A DNA stretch of 56,761 nucleotides from Brevibacterium sp. p3-SID960 (GTDB lineage Bacteria; Actinomycetota; Actinomycetes; Actinomycetales; Brevibacteriaceae): contig NZ_JALXKS010000015.1 of the NCBI RefSeq assembly GCF_025144725.1, positions 1 to 56,761 on the forward strand. The letters run 5' to 3'. Each line of letters starts with the position of its first letter. The first letter of the stretch is position 1. A program made the position numbers and the translations under genes. Below are positions 16,556 to 26,674 of the stretch, in pieces. The notes under the pieces were generated by a model. The model did not search any database, was not told the origin of the DNA, and was given only the letters and a program-made list of their open reading frames with translations.

Positions 16556-17944
16556 ATGCCTGCCCCTGACCCAGAGATCACCCCGCGCTACCGGATCAAC
16601 GAGATGCCGCCGCTGGGCGAGGCAGTGCTGCTGGGCATCCAGCATGTCCTCGTGATGATGGCGAGCAACGTCACGATCCCCGTCATCCTCGCCACCGCGA
16701 TCGGCGCCACCACCGGTGAGACCGCCTTCCTCGTCCAGGTCGCGCTGCTCGTCGCCGGGCTCACGACGCTCATGCAGACGATCGGCATCGGCCCGGTCGG
16801 CTCTCGGCTGCCGATCGTGCAGGGCACGAGCTTCGGCTTCCTCGTCGTCGCGATCCCGCTCGCAGAGTCCTACGGCATCGCCGCCGTGTTCGGCGGGGCG
16901 ATCTTCGCCGGTGTCGTGCAGGTGATCCTCGGGATGAGCCTGCGCTGGCTCAAAGCCCTGTTCCCACCGCTCGTCAGCGGCATCGTCGTCCTCGTCATCG
17001 GCATCGGACTGCTGCCCACCGGCATGGCACTCTACGCTGGCGGCAGCGGCTCACCGACCTTCGGTTCGTGGACAGACCTCGGCCTGGCCAGTCTGGTGCT
17101 CCTCGTCATGCTGCTGTTCTACCGCTTCGGCCGCGGGATCATCGGGGCGGCCTCAGTGCTCTTCGCCCTCATCGTCGGCTACCTGGCAGCGATTCCTCTG
17201 GGCCGGGTCGACTTCTCCGCCGTCGGCGACGCGGCCTGGTTCGCCATCCCGGTGCCGCTGAAGTTCGGTCTCGACTTCCCGGCTGCTGCCCTCATCGGCA
17301 TGGGTGCGATGGCCATCGCCACCGCCGTGGAGACGATCGGGGACCTGTCGGCGATCACCAAGAGCGGTGCTGGACGAGACGTGACCGACAAGGAGCTCTC
17401 CGGCGGCGTGATGGCCGACGGCGTGGCGACCGCGTTCGCCTCACTGTTCTCCGCCCTGCCCAACACCTCGTTCGGCCAGAACGTCGGCCTCGTCGCCTTC
17501 ACCGGCGTCATGAGCCGGCACGTCGTCTCGATCGGCGCCGGATTCCTCATCCTGCTCGGGCTGCTGCCGAAGTTCGCCGCCGCCATCGCCGTCATGCCCT
17601 CGGCTGTCATCGGAGGAGCAGCGGTCGTGATGTTCGGAATGCTCATCGGCGCTGGCATCAAACTGCTCGCCGAGACCGCCCTCGACCGCCACGACATGCT
17701 CGTCATCGCCGTGTCGATCGGTGTCGGACAGGGGTTTGCGGCCATTCCGGAATCGGTCGATCTGTTCCCGCACACCGCGAAGGTGCTGCTCACCTCGGGC
17801 ATCGTACCGGCAGCGGCACTGGCGGTGCTCATGAACCTCACCCGCCCCACACCTGCCCGCGGCGGTCACCTCGACGTCGACGTGCCGATCACCGAGAAAT
17901 CCGATCCGCTGTGGGACGAGGGCACTCGCAGGTCACCAGGCTGA
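16556..17944 (+). CDS. NCS2 family nucleobase:cation symporter (uracil/xanthine permease)
   Basis: Integral membrane transporter, 462 aa, with about 12-14 hydrophobic segments. Features of the uracil/xanthine/ascorbate family are [20 protein letters not shown] at the N-terminus, [15 protein letters not shown], the motif-region sequence [10 protein letters not shown], and [20 protein letters not shown]. It would import uracil, xanthine or a related base by proton symport. GAGGAGAG precedes the ATG. Divergent pairing with the ring-opening amidohydrolase suggests that the imported base feeds that enzyme. Subfamily (UraA-like versus PbuX/UacT-like) cannot be fixed by eye. Confidence 0.92.
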   Translation: MPAPDPEITPRYRINEMPPLGEAVLLGIQHVLVMMASNVTIPVILATAIGATTGETAFLVQVALLVAGLTTLMQTIGIGPVGSRLPIVQGTSFGFLVVAIPLAESYGIAAVFGGAIFAGVVQVILGMSLRWLKALFPPLVSGIVVLVIGIGLLPTGMALYAGGSGSPTFGSWTDLGLASLVLLVMLLFYRFGRGIIGAASVLFALIVGYLAAIPLGRVDFSAVGDAAWFAIPVPLKFGLDFPAAALIGMGAMAIATAVETIGDLSAITKSGAGRDVTDKELSGGVMADGVATAFASLFSALPNTSFGQNVGLVAFTGVMSRHVVSIGAGFLILLGLLPKFAAAIAVMPSAVIGGAAVVMFGMLIGAGIKLLAETALDRHDMLVIAVSIGVGQGFAAIPESVDLFPHTAKVLLTSGIVPAAALAVLMNLTRPTPARGGHLDVDVPITEKSDPLWDEGTRRSPG

Positions 17945-18044
17945 GCGGACGGGCGCCACCCGGCTGATTAGAGGGCCGCCCGGCTGAGCGGACGGGCGCC
18001 ACCCAGCTGAGCAGAGGGCCGCCCGGCTGAGCAGAGGGCCGCCC
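17939..18044. repeat. Five tandem repeats of 23/20/23/20/20 bp between convergent genes
   Basis: Units at 17939-17961, 17962-17981, 17982-18004, 18005-18024 and 18025-18044 share the frame GGCTGAGC...GGGC(C)GCC. Two related versions alternate: a 23-bp form with GGACGGGCGCCAC and a 20-bp form with AGAGGGCCGCC. The permease stop codon (17942-17944) lies inside the first unit, and the array ends 4 bp before the opposing acetyltransferase stop. No CRISPR-like spacers are present. Confidence 0.85.
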
Positions 18045-18048
18045 GCGT

Positions 18049-19161
18049 TCACCCTGCCTTGAGAGCGAACCAGTGGCGGTGATGCTCGCGAGCCCCGCGT
18101 GCCCGCATGAGTGCGACCGCGGCCTCATTCGATGCAGGCACATCGGCCAGCAGCGAGCGGATCCCCTGCTGGGATGCCGCGGCAGCCGCGGCCTGCACGA
18201 GTGCGGTGCCGACGCCGCGGCGCCGGGCAGACGGATGGACGATGAGATGGGACACCACCGCCCACCGGTGGGTGAGTGCGACCCGGATGGTGCCGATGAG
18301 AGTCGGCTGACCGGCAGACGGGGCGGCCGCATCCGGCTGCCTCGGCAGGGGACCGGTGATCGCTGAGAGGATGAACATCTGCTCAGCTGAGGTCATGAGA
18401 GCAGCGAAGGGTTCGTGGCGCTCCGAGCCCTTCGGGTGCCCCCATGCGTCATAGTGCAGGGCGTGCGGGGCATCCGAGCGCACGATCGACAGCCCAGCCG
18501 GGGCAGCGGCGGCGGGATCGGACAGCCCGGCAGCCGCCTCGGCGGTTGCAGCGGTGAGCGCGAGCTGAGGTTCGGACGGGGAGAAACCTGCATCCCGGAA
18601 CAGGCCGGCGACCTCCCGGCACGGTGCGGCCAGCTCAGCCGCCTCAGCCTCCGAGTAGATCTGGACCATCGGCGACAGGCCGTGCTGGCCGTACCACTGG
18701 GAGACCATCTCGAGTGCCTCAGCAGTCTCGACGCCGGGCGGGTCGAGGGGCAGCGCGGCGTTCGCCGCCTCCCTCCCGACCCCGCCGGCAGCCCGCAGCA
18801 GCCAGCCGGACTGGACGAATGCCTCGGGACCGGCCGCATCGTCACCGGCGGCCTGCGCGGCATCGCGGTGCAGATTGTCGCGGTTGAGCCACGTGACCTC
18901 CGGCGGCAGCCAGGCGTGGGCGGCGACCCGGCGGACATCGGCAGCTGACACGACCTCATGCAGCCGCCCGGCACGCTGCGGGGCCGGGGGCACCTCGTGA
19001 GCGAGGATGATGTCCTCCCGCGGCACGCGGACCGGCCCGCGCTTCGTCTCGACGGTCACCGAGGCGTCGTCGACCGCGGTGACCTGACCGAGTGCATCGG
19101 AGGCGCCGGAGCCTGCGCGGAACCGCAGGACGACGCGCATGCCGGGACGGGGATCGAACAT
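18049..19161 (-). CDS. GNAT family N-acetyltransferase with N-terminal SH3-like domain
   Basis: Cytoplasmic protein, 370 aa. Residues 1-55 form a small beta-rich SH3/Tudor-like module ([45 protein letters not shown]). The middle is poorly conserved. The C-terminal acetyltransferase domain carries the acetyl-CoA loop [18 protein letters not shown] and the terminal strand pattern [23 protein letters not shown]. This architecture recalls the actinobacterial Rv0428c/cg3035-like group, of which the Corynebacterium member has been reported as an N-acetylglutamate synthase; assigning that reaction here is only a suggestion. A ribosome site AAAGG precedes the ATG. It is divergent from fdxA. Confidence 0.82.
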   Translation of the reverse strand: MFDPRPGMRVVLRFRAGSGASDALGQVTAVDDASVTVETKRGPVRVPREDIILAHEVPPAPQRAGRLHEVVSAADVRRVAAHAWLPPEVTWLNRDNLHRDAAQAAGDDAAGPEAFVQSGWLLRAAGGVGREAANAALPLDPPGVETAEALEMVSQWYGQHGLSPMVQIYSEAEAAELAAPCREVAGLFRDAGFSPSEPQLALTAATAEAAAGLSDPAAAAPAGLSIVRSDAPHALHYDAWGHPKGSERHEPFAALMTSAEQMFILSAITGPLPRQPDAAAPSAGQPTLIGTIRVALTHRWAVVSHLIVHPSARRRGVGTALVQAAAAAASQQGIRSLLADVPASNEAAVALMRARGAREHHRHWFALKAG

Positions 19162-19201
19162 CTGTGACCTTTTCGACGGTGGTGTGCCAACCCTCCCAGC
19201 C

Positions 19202-19207
19202 TATAAG
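19202..19207 (+). promoter_or_regulatory. fdxA: -10 element TATAAG of fdxA
   Basis: TATAAG lies about 55 bp upstream of the ferredoxin GTG. AAGGAGA at 19250-19256 is the ribosome site that fixes the GTG start. Confidence 0.5.
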
Positions 19208-19262
19208 GGAGTACCCTGGAGAAAGGACTTTTCGCATCGAAGCTGACTCAAGGAGACTGACA

Positions 19263-19589
19263 GTGACGTATGTCATCGCACAACCGTGCGTCGATCTCAA
19301 GGACAAGGCGTGCATCGACGAATGCCCCGTCGACTGCATCTACGAAGGCGAACGGTCGCTCTACATCCACCCCGACGAATGCGTCGACTGCGGCGCCTGC
19401 GAACCCGTCTGCCCGGTCGAGGCGATCTACTACGAAGACGACGTCCCCGAGGAGTGGGCGGACTACTACACCGCCAATGTCGAGTTCTTCGACGAGATCG
19501 GCTCACCCGGCGGTGCTGCCAAGCTCGGCAACACCGGTCTCGACCATCCGATCATCAAGGCGCTGCCGCCGCAGAACCACGACGAGTAA
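19263..19589 (+). CDS. fdxA: Seven-iron ferredoxin FdxA
   Basis: Small electron carrier, 108 aa, binding one [3Fe-4S] and one [4Fe-4S] cluster. Cluster ligands are visible in [19 protein letters not shown] and [16 protein letters not shown]. In seven-iron ferredoxins the first cluster binds three iron atoms where the C-x7-C spacing replaces CxxC, as here. The acidic C-terminal tail is typical of actinobacterial FdxA. The frame is open well upstream, but the GTG at 19263 is chosen because TYVIAQPC follows it directly, the family N-terminus, with a perfect ribosome site 7 nt away. dapC starts 6 nt after the stop, a pairing also known from mycobacteria. Confidence 0.96.
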   Translation: MTYVIAQPCVDLKDKACIDECPVDCIYEGERSLYIHPDECVDCGACEPVCPVEAIYYEDDVPEEWADYYTANVEFFDEIGSPGGAAKLGNTGLDHPIIKALPPQNHDE

Positions 19590-19595
19590 GAATCC

Positions 19596-20729
19596 ATGTA
19601 CGGACTCCAGCTGCCGGATTACCCCTGGGACACCCTGACCCCGTACCGACAGCGTGCTGCCGCACATCCTGGTGGGGTGTGCGACCTGTCGATCGGCACG
19701 CCGGTCGACCCCACCCCCGAGGTGATCCGCCAGGCGCTGCGGGAGGCCGCCGACGCCCACGGCTATCCGACAACCGCCGGCACCGACGCGCTGCGCGAGG
19801 CGATCGCCTGGTGGTCTGCCCAGTGGCGCGGTGTGACCGTCGATCCCGCCACCGAGGTGCTGCCGACGGTCGGGTCGAAGGAGCTCGTCGCCTGGCTGCC
19901 GACGCTGCTCGGGCTGTCGGCTCGGGGAGCGTCTGGTCTGGAGCGGCCCGTGGCTGTCGCCTGCCCGTCGCAGGCCTACCCGACCTATGAGATGGGTGCC
20001 CGGCTGGCAGGCGTCGAGTGCGTCCGCCTCGATGCCGCTGACATCCTCGCCGGTGCCTCCTTGGAGGGGATCGGGCTGCTGTGGCTCAACTCGCCGGGCA
20101 ACCCGACCGGCGAGGTGCTCGACACCGACACCCTTGCCGCCGTCGTCGCCCGCGCCCGCGAAGCCGGGGTCATCGTCGCCAGCGACGAATGCTACGCCCT
20201 GCTCAACTGGGCCGCCGACACCGCGGCGCCCTCGATCCTCGACCCGGCCGTCACCGGAGGGGAGCACACCGGGTTATTGGCGGTGTACTCGATGTCGAAG
20301 CAGTCGAACCTCGCCGGCTACCGGGCGGCATTCGTCACCGGCGATCCGAAGCTCATCCGCAACCTCACCAACTCCCGCAAGCATGCCGGGATGATCCTCC
20401 CTGCCCCGATCCAGGCGGCGATGATCGCAGGCCTGCGCGACACCGCCCATGTGCAGGAGCAGAAGGCCCGCTACGCCGCCCGGCGCACGGAGCTGCTGCC
20501 GGCAGCCGAGGCGTTCGGGCTGCGCATCGACCACTCGACAGCCGGGCTCTACCTGTGGGCCAGCCGCGATGAGGACTGCTGGGAGACCATCGCAGCGCTC
20601 GCCGACCTGGGCATCATCGCCGGGCCCGGCGCCTTCTACGGCGCCGCCGCCGGCCAGCATGTGCGCCTGGCGCTGACAGCGCCCGATGAGCGGATCCAGG
20701 CAGCCGCCGCACGCCTGCGCGAGGCCTGA
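19596..20729 (+). CDS. dapC: Succinyldiaminopimelate transaminase DapC
   Basis: PLP-dependent class I/II aminotransferase, 377 aa, making N-succinyl-LL-2,6-diaminopimelate for peptidoglycan and lysine. Family landmarks are LSIGTPVDPTPEVIR at the substrate loop, GYPTTAG, the cofactor region LLWLNSPGNPTGEV, SDECYALLNW, and the Schiff-base lysine in YSMSKQSNLAGYRAAF. The distance and order behind fdxA are those of the actinobacterial DapC (TIGR03539-type) rather than general aspartate aminotransferases. dapD, the preceding pathway step, lies 1.6 kb downstream on the opposite strand. Confidence 0.92.
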   Translation: MYGLQLPDYPWDTLTPYRQRAAAHPGGVCDLSIGTPVDPTPEVIRQALREAADAHGYPTTAGTDALREAIAWWSAQWRGVTVDPATEVLPTVGSKELVAWLPTLLGLSARGASGLERPVAVACPSQAYPTYEMGARLAGVECVRLDAADILAGASLEGIGLLWLNSPGNPTGEVLDTDTLAAVVARAREAGVIVASDECYALLNWAADTAAPSILDPAVTGGEHTGLLAVYSMSKQSNLAGYRAAFVTGDPKLIRNLTNSRKHAGMILPAPIQAAMIAGLRDTAHVQEQKARYAARRTELLPAAEAFGLRIDHSTAGLYLWASRDEDCWETIAALADLGIIAGPGAFYGAAAGQHVRLALTAPDERIQAAAARLREA

Positions 20730-20968
20730 GGCGCAGGCGGCCATCGGCTCCGGACAGGCGGCCACTGCCTCGGGGCTGGGCGCACCGCGCCGCCTGCCGC
20801 GCGGGGGAGCGAGGCAGGGTACCAAGCCCAGGTGACAGGCCACCCCGATTTACCCTTGGCCTACCAAAGCCGGTAGTCTCTGATGTGACTGTGAAACAAC
20901 ACTCAGGTCGCTGTGAGCACCCCACGCTCGAATCCCCGGCCGGAGATCAGACATTTCGAGGAGTACAT
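20730..20968. other. Intergenic region dapC-citrate synthase
   Basis: It contains a 10-bp direct repeat CAGGCGGCCA (20734-20743 and 20755-20764, period 21) just after the dapC stop. A -10-like TAGTCT lies at 20874-20879. The ribosome site GAGGAG at 20958-20963 fixes the citrate synthase start. Confidence 0.4.
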
Positions 20969-22255
<1,287 letters not shown>

Positions 22256-22282
22256 GACGCGGTGCACTGACACCGGATACGC

Positions 22283-22316
22283 GAAAGGGGACAGACCATC
22301 TGGTCTGTCCCCTTTC
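22283..22316. terminator. Bidirectional terminator gltA / dapD
   Basis: A 16-bp perfect stem (GAAAGGGGACAGACCA at 22283-22298, complement 22301-22316) around TC. It is symmetrical, with A and T runs at the stem base, so it can work for both the citrate synthase and the convergent dapD transcript. Confidence 0.9.
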
Positions 22317-22352
22317 CCGTGCCCGGCAGGTCAGTGTGCCGTGTCCGGCTGA

Positions 22353-23297
22353 TCAGTGCAGGTCGGGGTTGAGTTCGATGCCCTGGGCGGTGCGGGCCCG
22401 GGCCTCGACGGCACCGGTCTCGGAGTTGCGGCGCAGCAGCACGTTGTCGCTGCCGGACAGCTCGGCGGCCTTGACGACCCTGCCGTCCTCCTCAGGCAGG
22501 ACGACGCGGGTGCCGGCAGTGACGTAGAGGCCGGCTTCGACGATGCAGTTGTCGCCGAGTGAGATGCCCACGCCGGCATTGGCGCCGAGCAGCGTGCCCT
22601 CGCCGATCTCGATGCGGTGTGCGCCGCCGCCGGAGAGGGTGCCCATGATCGAGGCGCCGCCGCCGATGTCGGTTCCATTGCCGATGACGACGCCCTGGGA
22701 GATGCGCCCTTCGACCATCGCCTGGCCGAGGGTGCCGGCGTTGAAGTTGACGAAGCCCTCGTGCATGACGACGGTGCCCGGTGAGAGGTAGGCGCCCATC
22801 CGCACCCGGTCGGCATCAGCGATGCGCACACCCTCGGGTACGACGAAATCGGTCATGCGCGGGAACTTGTCGATGCCGTAGACCGAGAGCTGGCCGCGTG
22901 CTTTGAGCTTGGCGCGGGTGATCTCGAAGCCTTCGACAGCACACGGGCCGGCAGAGGTCCACACGACATTGCTGAGCTGGCCGAACAGGCCGTCGAGGTT
23001 GAGGTCATTGGGCTTGACGAGGCGGTGGGACAGGGCGTGCAGGCGCAGGTAGCCGTCTGCGGCGCTGTCCGGGGCGGCATCGAGGTCGATCGTGACGCTG
23101 ACGAGCTCACCGCGGGTGCCGCGGGCCTCATCGGCGGCCGTGAGCGGGGTGAGGATGTCATCGTCGACAGCGTCGGCGGCGAGCTTGGCTGCCGAGGCCT
23201 CATCGCCGGTGAGGACGGGAGCGGGGTACCACACGCACAGGATCGTGTCGCCGTGGTACGTGGCGACACCCTTGGCTGAGACGAAACGTTGAGTCAT
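22353..23297 (-). CDS. dapD: Tetrahydrodipicolinate N-succinyltransferase DapD
   Basis: Transfers succinyl from succinyl-CoA to tetrahydrodipicolinate in diaminopimelate synthesis, 314 aa. The C-terminal half is a left-handed beta-helix of hexapeptide repeats (for example [60 protein letters not shown]). The N-terminal half matches the actinobacterial DapD type, which is longer than and distinct from the proteobacterial one. A TAGGCT -10 box ends 6 nt before the ATG, so the mRNA is probably leaderless. The pathway partner dapC is upstream. Confidence 0.94.
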   Translation of the reverse strand: MTQRFVSAKGVATYHGDTILCVWYPAPVLTGDEASAAKLAADAVDDDILTPLTAADEARGTRGELVSVTIDLDAAPDSAADGYLRLHALSHRLVKPNDLNLDGLFGQLSNVVWTSAGPCAVEGFEITRAKLKARGQLSVYGIDKFPRMTDFVVPEGVRIADADRVRMGAYLSPGTVVMHEGFVNFNAGTLGQAMVEGRISQGVVIGNGTDIGGGASIMGTLSGGGAHRIEIGEGTLLGANAGVGISLGDNCIVEAGLYVTAGTRVVLPEEDGRVVKAAELSGSDNVLLRRNSETGAVEARARTAQGIELNPDLH

Positions 23298-23303
23298 GAC
23301 ACC

Positions 23304-23309
23304 AGCCTA
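23304..23309 (-). promoter_or_regulatory. dapD: -10 element (TAGGCT) of dapD, leaderless
   Basis: On the minus strand TAGGCT is followed by six bases (GGTGTC) and then the dapD ATG. No ribosome site is present. Confidence 0.5.
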
Positions 23310-23333
23310 TCGGTCTGTGTGCCGGCGAGACAC

Positions 23334-23339
23334 TAGGCT
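23334..23339 (+). promoter_or_regulatory. -10 element (TAGGCT) of the LOG-family gene
   Basis: TAGGCT lies 39 bp before the ATG. This transcript has a short leader with CAGGAG as ribosome site. Confidence 0.45.
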
Positions 23340-23378
23340 GGACGTGATCTGTGTCCGTCGAACGCCAGGAGTCTGCCG

Positions 23379-24110
23379 ATGTTCACCTCAGGAATCTACA
23401 ACCGCGGACCGCTGCGGCTGCGCCGCTCCCAGGTTCCAGAGAAGACCGCTGACGAACAGCTGCTCGAATGCCCGGATGAGGCCGCCTGGCAGCACGAGGA
23501 CCCGTGGCGGGTGCTGCGCATCCAGTCGGAGTTCGTCGAGGGCTTCGGCGCGATGGCCGGGCTCAAATCGTGCTTCTCGGTCTTCGGCTCGGCCCGGGCT
23601 GCCGAGACCTCACCGGACTACGCGACCGCCCGGGATCTCGGCCGCCGCATCGCCGAGGCCGGCTACGGAGTCATCACCGGGGGAGGGCCGGGCATCATGG
23701 AAGCGGCCAACCGCGGGGCGCATGATGCCGGGGGACTCTCCGTGGGTCTGGGTATCGAGCTGCCCTTCGAACAGGGCATGAACGACTACGTCGACCTGGG
23801 TGTGAACTTCCGGTACTTCTTTGTGCGCAAGACGATGTTCCTCAAGTATTCGCAAGGCTACGTCGTGCTGCCCGGCGGGTTCGGCACGTTCGATGAGCTC
23901 TTCGAAGCGCTGACGCTGGCGCAGACGCACAAAGTGCGCAAATTCCCGATCGTGCTCATGGGCACCAGCTACTGGGGAGGTCTCGTCGACTGGCTGAAGT
24001 CCAAGCCGGTCGAATACGGCACCATCAGCCTCGACGACCCCGACCGGCTCAGCCTCACCGATGACCCGGACGAGGCCGTCTCGATCCTCACCTCCGTCTC
24101 CGAGGCCTGA
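23379..24110 (+). CDS. LOG family protein (TIGR00730), putative nucleotide 5'-monophosphate phosphoribohydrolase
   Basis: A 243-aa Rossmann-like protein of the lysine-decarboxylase-like/LOG family. Signature motifs GGGPGIMEAANRGA and LPGGFGTFDELFEALT (the PGGxGTxxE active-site loop) are both intact. Members cleave N6-modified or ordinary nucleoside monophosphates to base and ribose 5-phosphate; the physiological substrate in most bacteria is unsettled. The N-terminal 60 residues (RGPLRLRRSQVPEKTADEQL onward) are the actinobacterial extension of the Rv1205-like branch. It sits after dapD as in mycobacteria. Confidence 0.9.
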   Translation: MFTSGIYNRGPLRLRRSQVPEKTADEQLLECPDEAAWQHEDPWRVLRIQSEFVEGFGAMAGLKSCFSVFGSARAAETSPDYATARDLGRRIAEAGYGVITGGGPGIMEAANRGAHDAGGLSVGLGIELPFEQGMNDYVDLGVNFRYFFVRKTMFLKYSQGYVVLPGGFGTFDELFEALTLAQTHKVRKFPIVLMGTSYWGGLVDWLKSKPVEYGTISLDDPDRLSLTDDPDEAVSILTSVSEA

Positions 24111-24175
24111 CAGAGCGTTCCAGCATGCCCGTCACAGTGCGCCGGTGGCCGACAGGGCTGTGAGACGATACCGCT

Positions 24176-24586
24176 ATGTCGATCTACATCATCCTCGGTG
24201 TGTGCGCTGTCGTGTTCTTCGCCGTCGTCGCCATCTTCGGCGCCACCGGCGGCTTCAACAGCGCCATGGGACGCGACCAGGCCCAGGAGCCCCCGCGCGG
24301 ACTTGGCAAGGGATGGTCGGCAGACGACATCAGCGCCGTGCGCTTCCAGCTCGCCGCCCGCGGCTACCGCACCGACGCCGTCGACCTGGTGCTCGAGCAG
24401 ATGACCCAGCGGCTGCGCGAACAGGAGGCCGAGATCGCCCGCCTGCACGCCGAACGCGACCACCCGCACACCGGCCACCACCGCCTCGGCAACGGCTGCC
24501 CGGAGACCGTGGGCGACCCCCAGCTCGGTGACAGCGACCGGGGCATCGACACACCGCACGGCACGCTGGGCGACCCGCAGCCCTGA
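24176..24586 (+). CDS. DivIVA-domain membrane-anchored small protein
   Basis: A 136-aa protein. Residues 2-24 are a single transmembrane helix (IYIILGVCAVVFFAVVAIFG). About residues 45-90 contain a DivIVA-type motif (GWSADDISAVRFQLAARGYR, then AVDLVLEQMTQRLREQEAEI), a short coiled-coil seen in actinobacterial cell-envelope proteins. A His-rich, Gly-rich tail follows. Its position after the LOG gene and before the mannosyltransferase resembles mycobacterial Rv1209. Role unknown; an envelope or polar-growth link is inferred from the DivIVA motif. Its stop overlaps the next ATG by one base (TGATG). Confidence 0.82.
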   Translation: MSIYIILGVCAVVFFAVVAIFGATGGFNSAMGRDQAQEPPRGLGKGWSADDISAVRFQLAARGYRTDAVDLVLEQMTQRLREQEAEIARLHAERDHPHTGHHRLGNGCPETVGDPQLGDSDRGIDTPHGTLGDPQP

Positions 24587-25827
24587 TGGCAGCAGCGAAA
24601 CCAGCAGCACCTCTGGCCGGGCCGATCGCCGTGCAGCCGACCACTCCGCGGATCGTCAGGCGGGCAGCGGACTGGCTGCTGGGCCTGCCGGTCTGGGCGC
24701 AGGCGCTCGTCGTCTACCTCGTCTCCCGGATCATCACCTTTGCGTTCCTCTCCCACGTGCTCGCAGAGCAGGGCAGCTCCCCGTGGACGAGCGGGGAGGC
24801 CACGACGCTGCGGGACTTCCTCAACTTCTGGGACGCCGGCTGGTACGAGCGCATCGCGACCGAAGGCTACCCCGAGGTGCTCCCGCGCGCAGAGACCGGG
24901 GATGTCAGCCAGAACGCGTGGGCGTTCTACCCGCTGCACCCCTGGATCGCCCGCGACGTCTCCGTGCTCACCGGGCTGGACTACCAGCTCGTCTCACCGC
25001 TGCTGTCGAACCTCTTCGCCGCAGCGGCTGCGATCGTCATCCTCGCGCTCTTCCGCCGCCATACGACCGCCGGGCGGGCGCTGGTGGGCCTGGCGGTCGT
25101 GCTCGTCTTCCCCGCCTCCCCGATTCTGAGCACCGGATACGCCGAGGCGCTCAACCTCCTGCTGCTCGCCTGCGCGCTCACTCTCGTCATCGATCGGGCC
25201 TACCTGTGGGCGATCCCGGTCGTCGTGGCGATGGACCTCTCTCGGCCGATCGGGGTGGCGTTCTCGTTCTTCATGCTCATCCACCTCATCAGCCGCTTCG
25301 CCCGCCGCAGCAGCGACCCCTACCCGGCAGGCGAGGCCATCCGCAGCTGGACGCTCGGGGTTCTGTCCTGCGTCGCTGCGCTGGCCCACCCCATCCACGC
25401 CTGGCTGCGCACCGGTGAGCCGCTGGCCTACCTTGAGACCGAGCACGCGTGGAGCGGTGGACACTCCCGATTCGTCATCCAGTGGTTCGACATGTCGCGC
25501 TGGCTGGCAGGCGACCTCATCGGACCCGTGCTGCTCGTGGCGCTCATCATCGGGTTCGCAGCTCTCATGGTCTCGGCTGCCGGCCGGCAGCTCGGCCGCG
25601 ACCTGCAGCACTTCACTGTCGCCTATGCGGTCTACCTGTTCATCTTCTTCAACCCGCAGACGTCGACGTTCCGGCTGCTGCTCCCGCTGTTCCCGCTCGC
25701 CCTGGCGATGGCGTACTCCCGTTCGTGGGCGTACCGCGGACTGCTGCTCCTCGTGCTCATCGCCACCCAGTACCTGTGGATCAGCCAGCTGTGGCACTTC
25801 ACCCCGCCATCGGACTGGCCGCCGTGA
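24586..25827 (+). CDS. PIG-V-like mannosyltransferase family membrane protein
   Basis: A 413-aa polytopic membrane protein with about 9-10 helices. The conserved first loop after helix 1 has NFWDAGWYERIATEGYP (about residues 79-95), the acidic catalytic-site motif of GT-C glycosyltransferases of the PIG-V/GPI-mannosyltransferase-2 type, followed by FYPLHPW and later LSTGYAEALNLLLL and DLSRPIGVAF. In actinobacteria such enzymes use polyprenyl-phosphate mannose to modify envelope glycans or proteins; the acceptor is unknown here. It is translationally coupled to the DivIVA-domain gene, which suggests a shared envelope role. Confidence 0.8.
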   Translation: MAAAKPAAPLAGPIAVQPTTPRIVRRAADWLLGLPVWAQALVVYLVSRIITFAFLSHVLAEQGSSPWTSGEATTLRDFLNFWDAGWYERIATEGYPEVLPRAETGDVSQNAWAFYPLHPWIARDVSVLTGLDYQLVSPLLSNLFAAAAAIVILALFRRHTTAGRALVGLAVVLVFPASPILSTGYAEALNLLLLACALTLVIDRAYLWAIPVVVAMDLSRPIGVAFSFFMLIHLISRFARRSSDPYPAGEAIRSWTLGVLSCVAALAHPIHAWLRTGEPLAYLETEHAWSGGHSRFVIQWFDMSRWLAGDLIGPVLLVALIIGFAALMVSAAGRQLGRDLQHFTVAYAVYLFIFFNPQTSTFRLLLPLFPLALAMAYSRSWAYRGLLLLVLIATQYLWISQLWHFTPPSDWPP

Positions 25828-25867
25828 TCAGCATGCAAGACAGGCGGATGCGTGCTTGACGCGCCCG

Positions 25868-25897
25868 TTACGTGATCCAGCTCAAATGGTGGATAAT
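25868..25897 (+). promoter_or_regulatory. Promoter of the DUF3117 gene
   Basis: TTACGT (25868-25873) and GATAAT (25892-25897) are separated by 18 bp. The start codon lies 40 bp further on, behind GGAAGGACAGAGG. Confidence 0.55.
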
Positions 25898-25937
25898 CAG
25901 AGATGCTGGAAATTTTCAACCGGAAGGACAGAGGTTC

Positions 25938-26108
25938 ATGGCAGCACAGAAACCGCGCACTGGTGACGGCCCTCTTGAAGTGACCAAAGAAGGTCGCGGC
26001 ATGGTTCTGCGTCTACCTGTCGAGGGCGGCGGGCGGCTGGTCATCGAGATCAGCCCGGAGGAAGCTGCGAACCTGTACGACACCCTCGCCGAGGCGCTGG
26101 GCAAGTAA
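25938..26108 (+). CDS. DUF3117 domain protein
   Basis: A 56-aa cytoplasmic protein, near-invariant in actinobacteria, unknown function. The sequence is recognisable throughout: MAAQKPRTGDGPLEVTKEGR, GMVLRLPVEGGGRLVIEISP, EEAANLYDTLAEAL. The start is the ATG at 25938, giving exactly the family length; longer starts upstream do not match it. It has its own promoter and terminator, so it is expressed alone. The mycobacterial counterpart is Rv1211, in the same relative position. Confidence 0.95.
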   Translation: MAAQKPRTGDGPLEVTKEGRGMVLRLPVEGGGRLVIEISPEEAANLYDTLAEALGK

Positions 26109-26160
26109 CGCAGTGCCGGTTCCGGTCCGCTGACTGGCAGCCGGAGAGCACCACCCCATC

Positions 26161-26196
26161 TGGGCGCCGGAGGCGCACACGCGCAACCGGCGCCCA
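26161..26196 (+). terminator. Terminator after DUF3117
   Basis: TGGGCGCCGG (26161-26170) pairs perfectly with CCGGCGCCCA (26187-26196), and an inner GCGC/GCGC stem closes an ACAC loop. Confidence 0.75.
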
Positions 26197-26199
26197 TAC

Positions 26200-26670
26200 T
26201 CATGCCCGAAACAGAGAGGCACCGGACACGGACACGTATGAAATCGAAGCGAAGCGGCAGCTGGCCAAGGCGATCCTCGCCTCAGACGGCGCTGACCTGT
26301 CCGCTGCGCTCGATGATGCCGTGCACATGTCGATCCCCGACGCCGTCGAGCGCTGCAGCGGAAGGATCCGGATCTTCTGTTCGACCATTCTGAGCTCTGC
26401 GATGCTCTCATCCGTGCGTGGCTGGACCAGCTGCCTCCGCTTGAGCGGTTCGCCGCCGCAGTTGAGGTCAGCGGGCTGTACACCACGCGCATGGTGTGGC
26501 TGCCCCATGCTGAGGACCTCAGCGTCGAGCGCACCCTCCGGTTTGCCTCCGAGGCGGTGACCGAGGTGGGTGCGCGCATTGCAGGGGAGGGGATTCCGGC
26601 CGAAGGGCCGGAGACGCAGCGCAACCCTGATTCCGTCGTTCAGCCGTCCCGGCGACCGAACTCCTGCCCG
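26200..26670 (+). pseudogene. Probable frameshifted remnant of an unrecognised gene
   Basis: Two plus-strand frames read as ordinary protein but do not join. The first (about 26210-26350) gives DTYEIEAKRQLAKAILASDG, ADLSAALDDAVHMSIPDAVE. It then turns into Ser/Arg/Pro-rich out-of-frame sequence, while the next frame takes over with LQRKDPDLLFDHSELCDALI, RAWLDQLPPLERFAAAVEVS, GLYTTRMVWLPHAEDLSVER, TLRFASEAVTEVGARIAG. The switch lies near 26340-26350. I do not recognise the protein, and no ribosome site or sure start is visible. The remnant runs into the end of the opposing methyltransferase. A sequencing error in an intact gene is an alternative. Confidence 0.45.
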
Positions 26671-26674
26671 AGCC

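Noticed and set aside
17939..18044. Possible short CRISPR array
   Set aside because: Units abut directly without unique spacers and no cas genes are present; these are plain tandem repeats.
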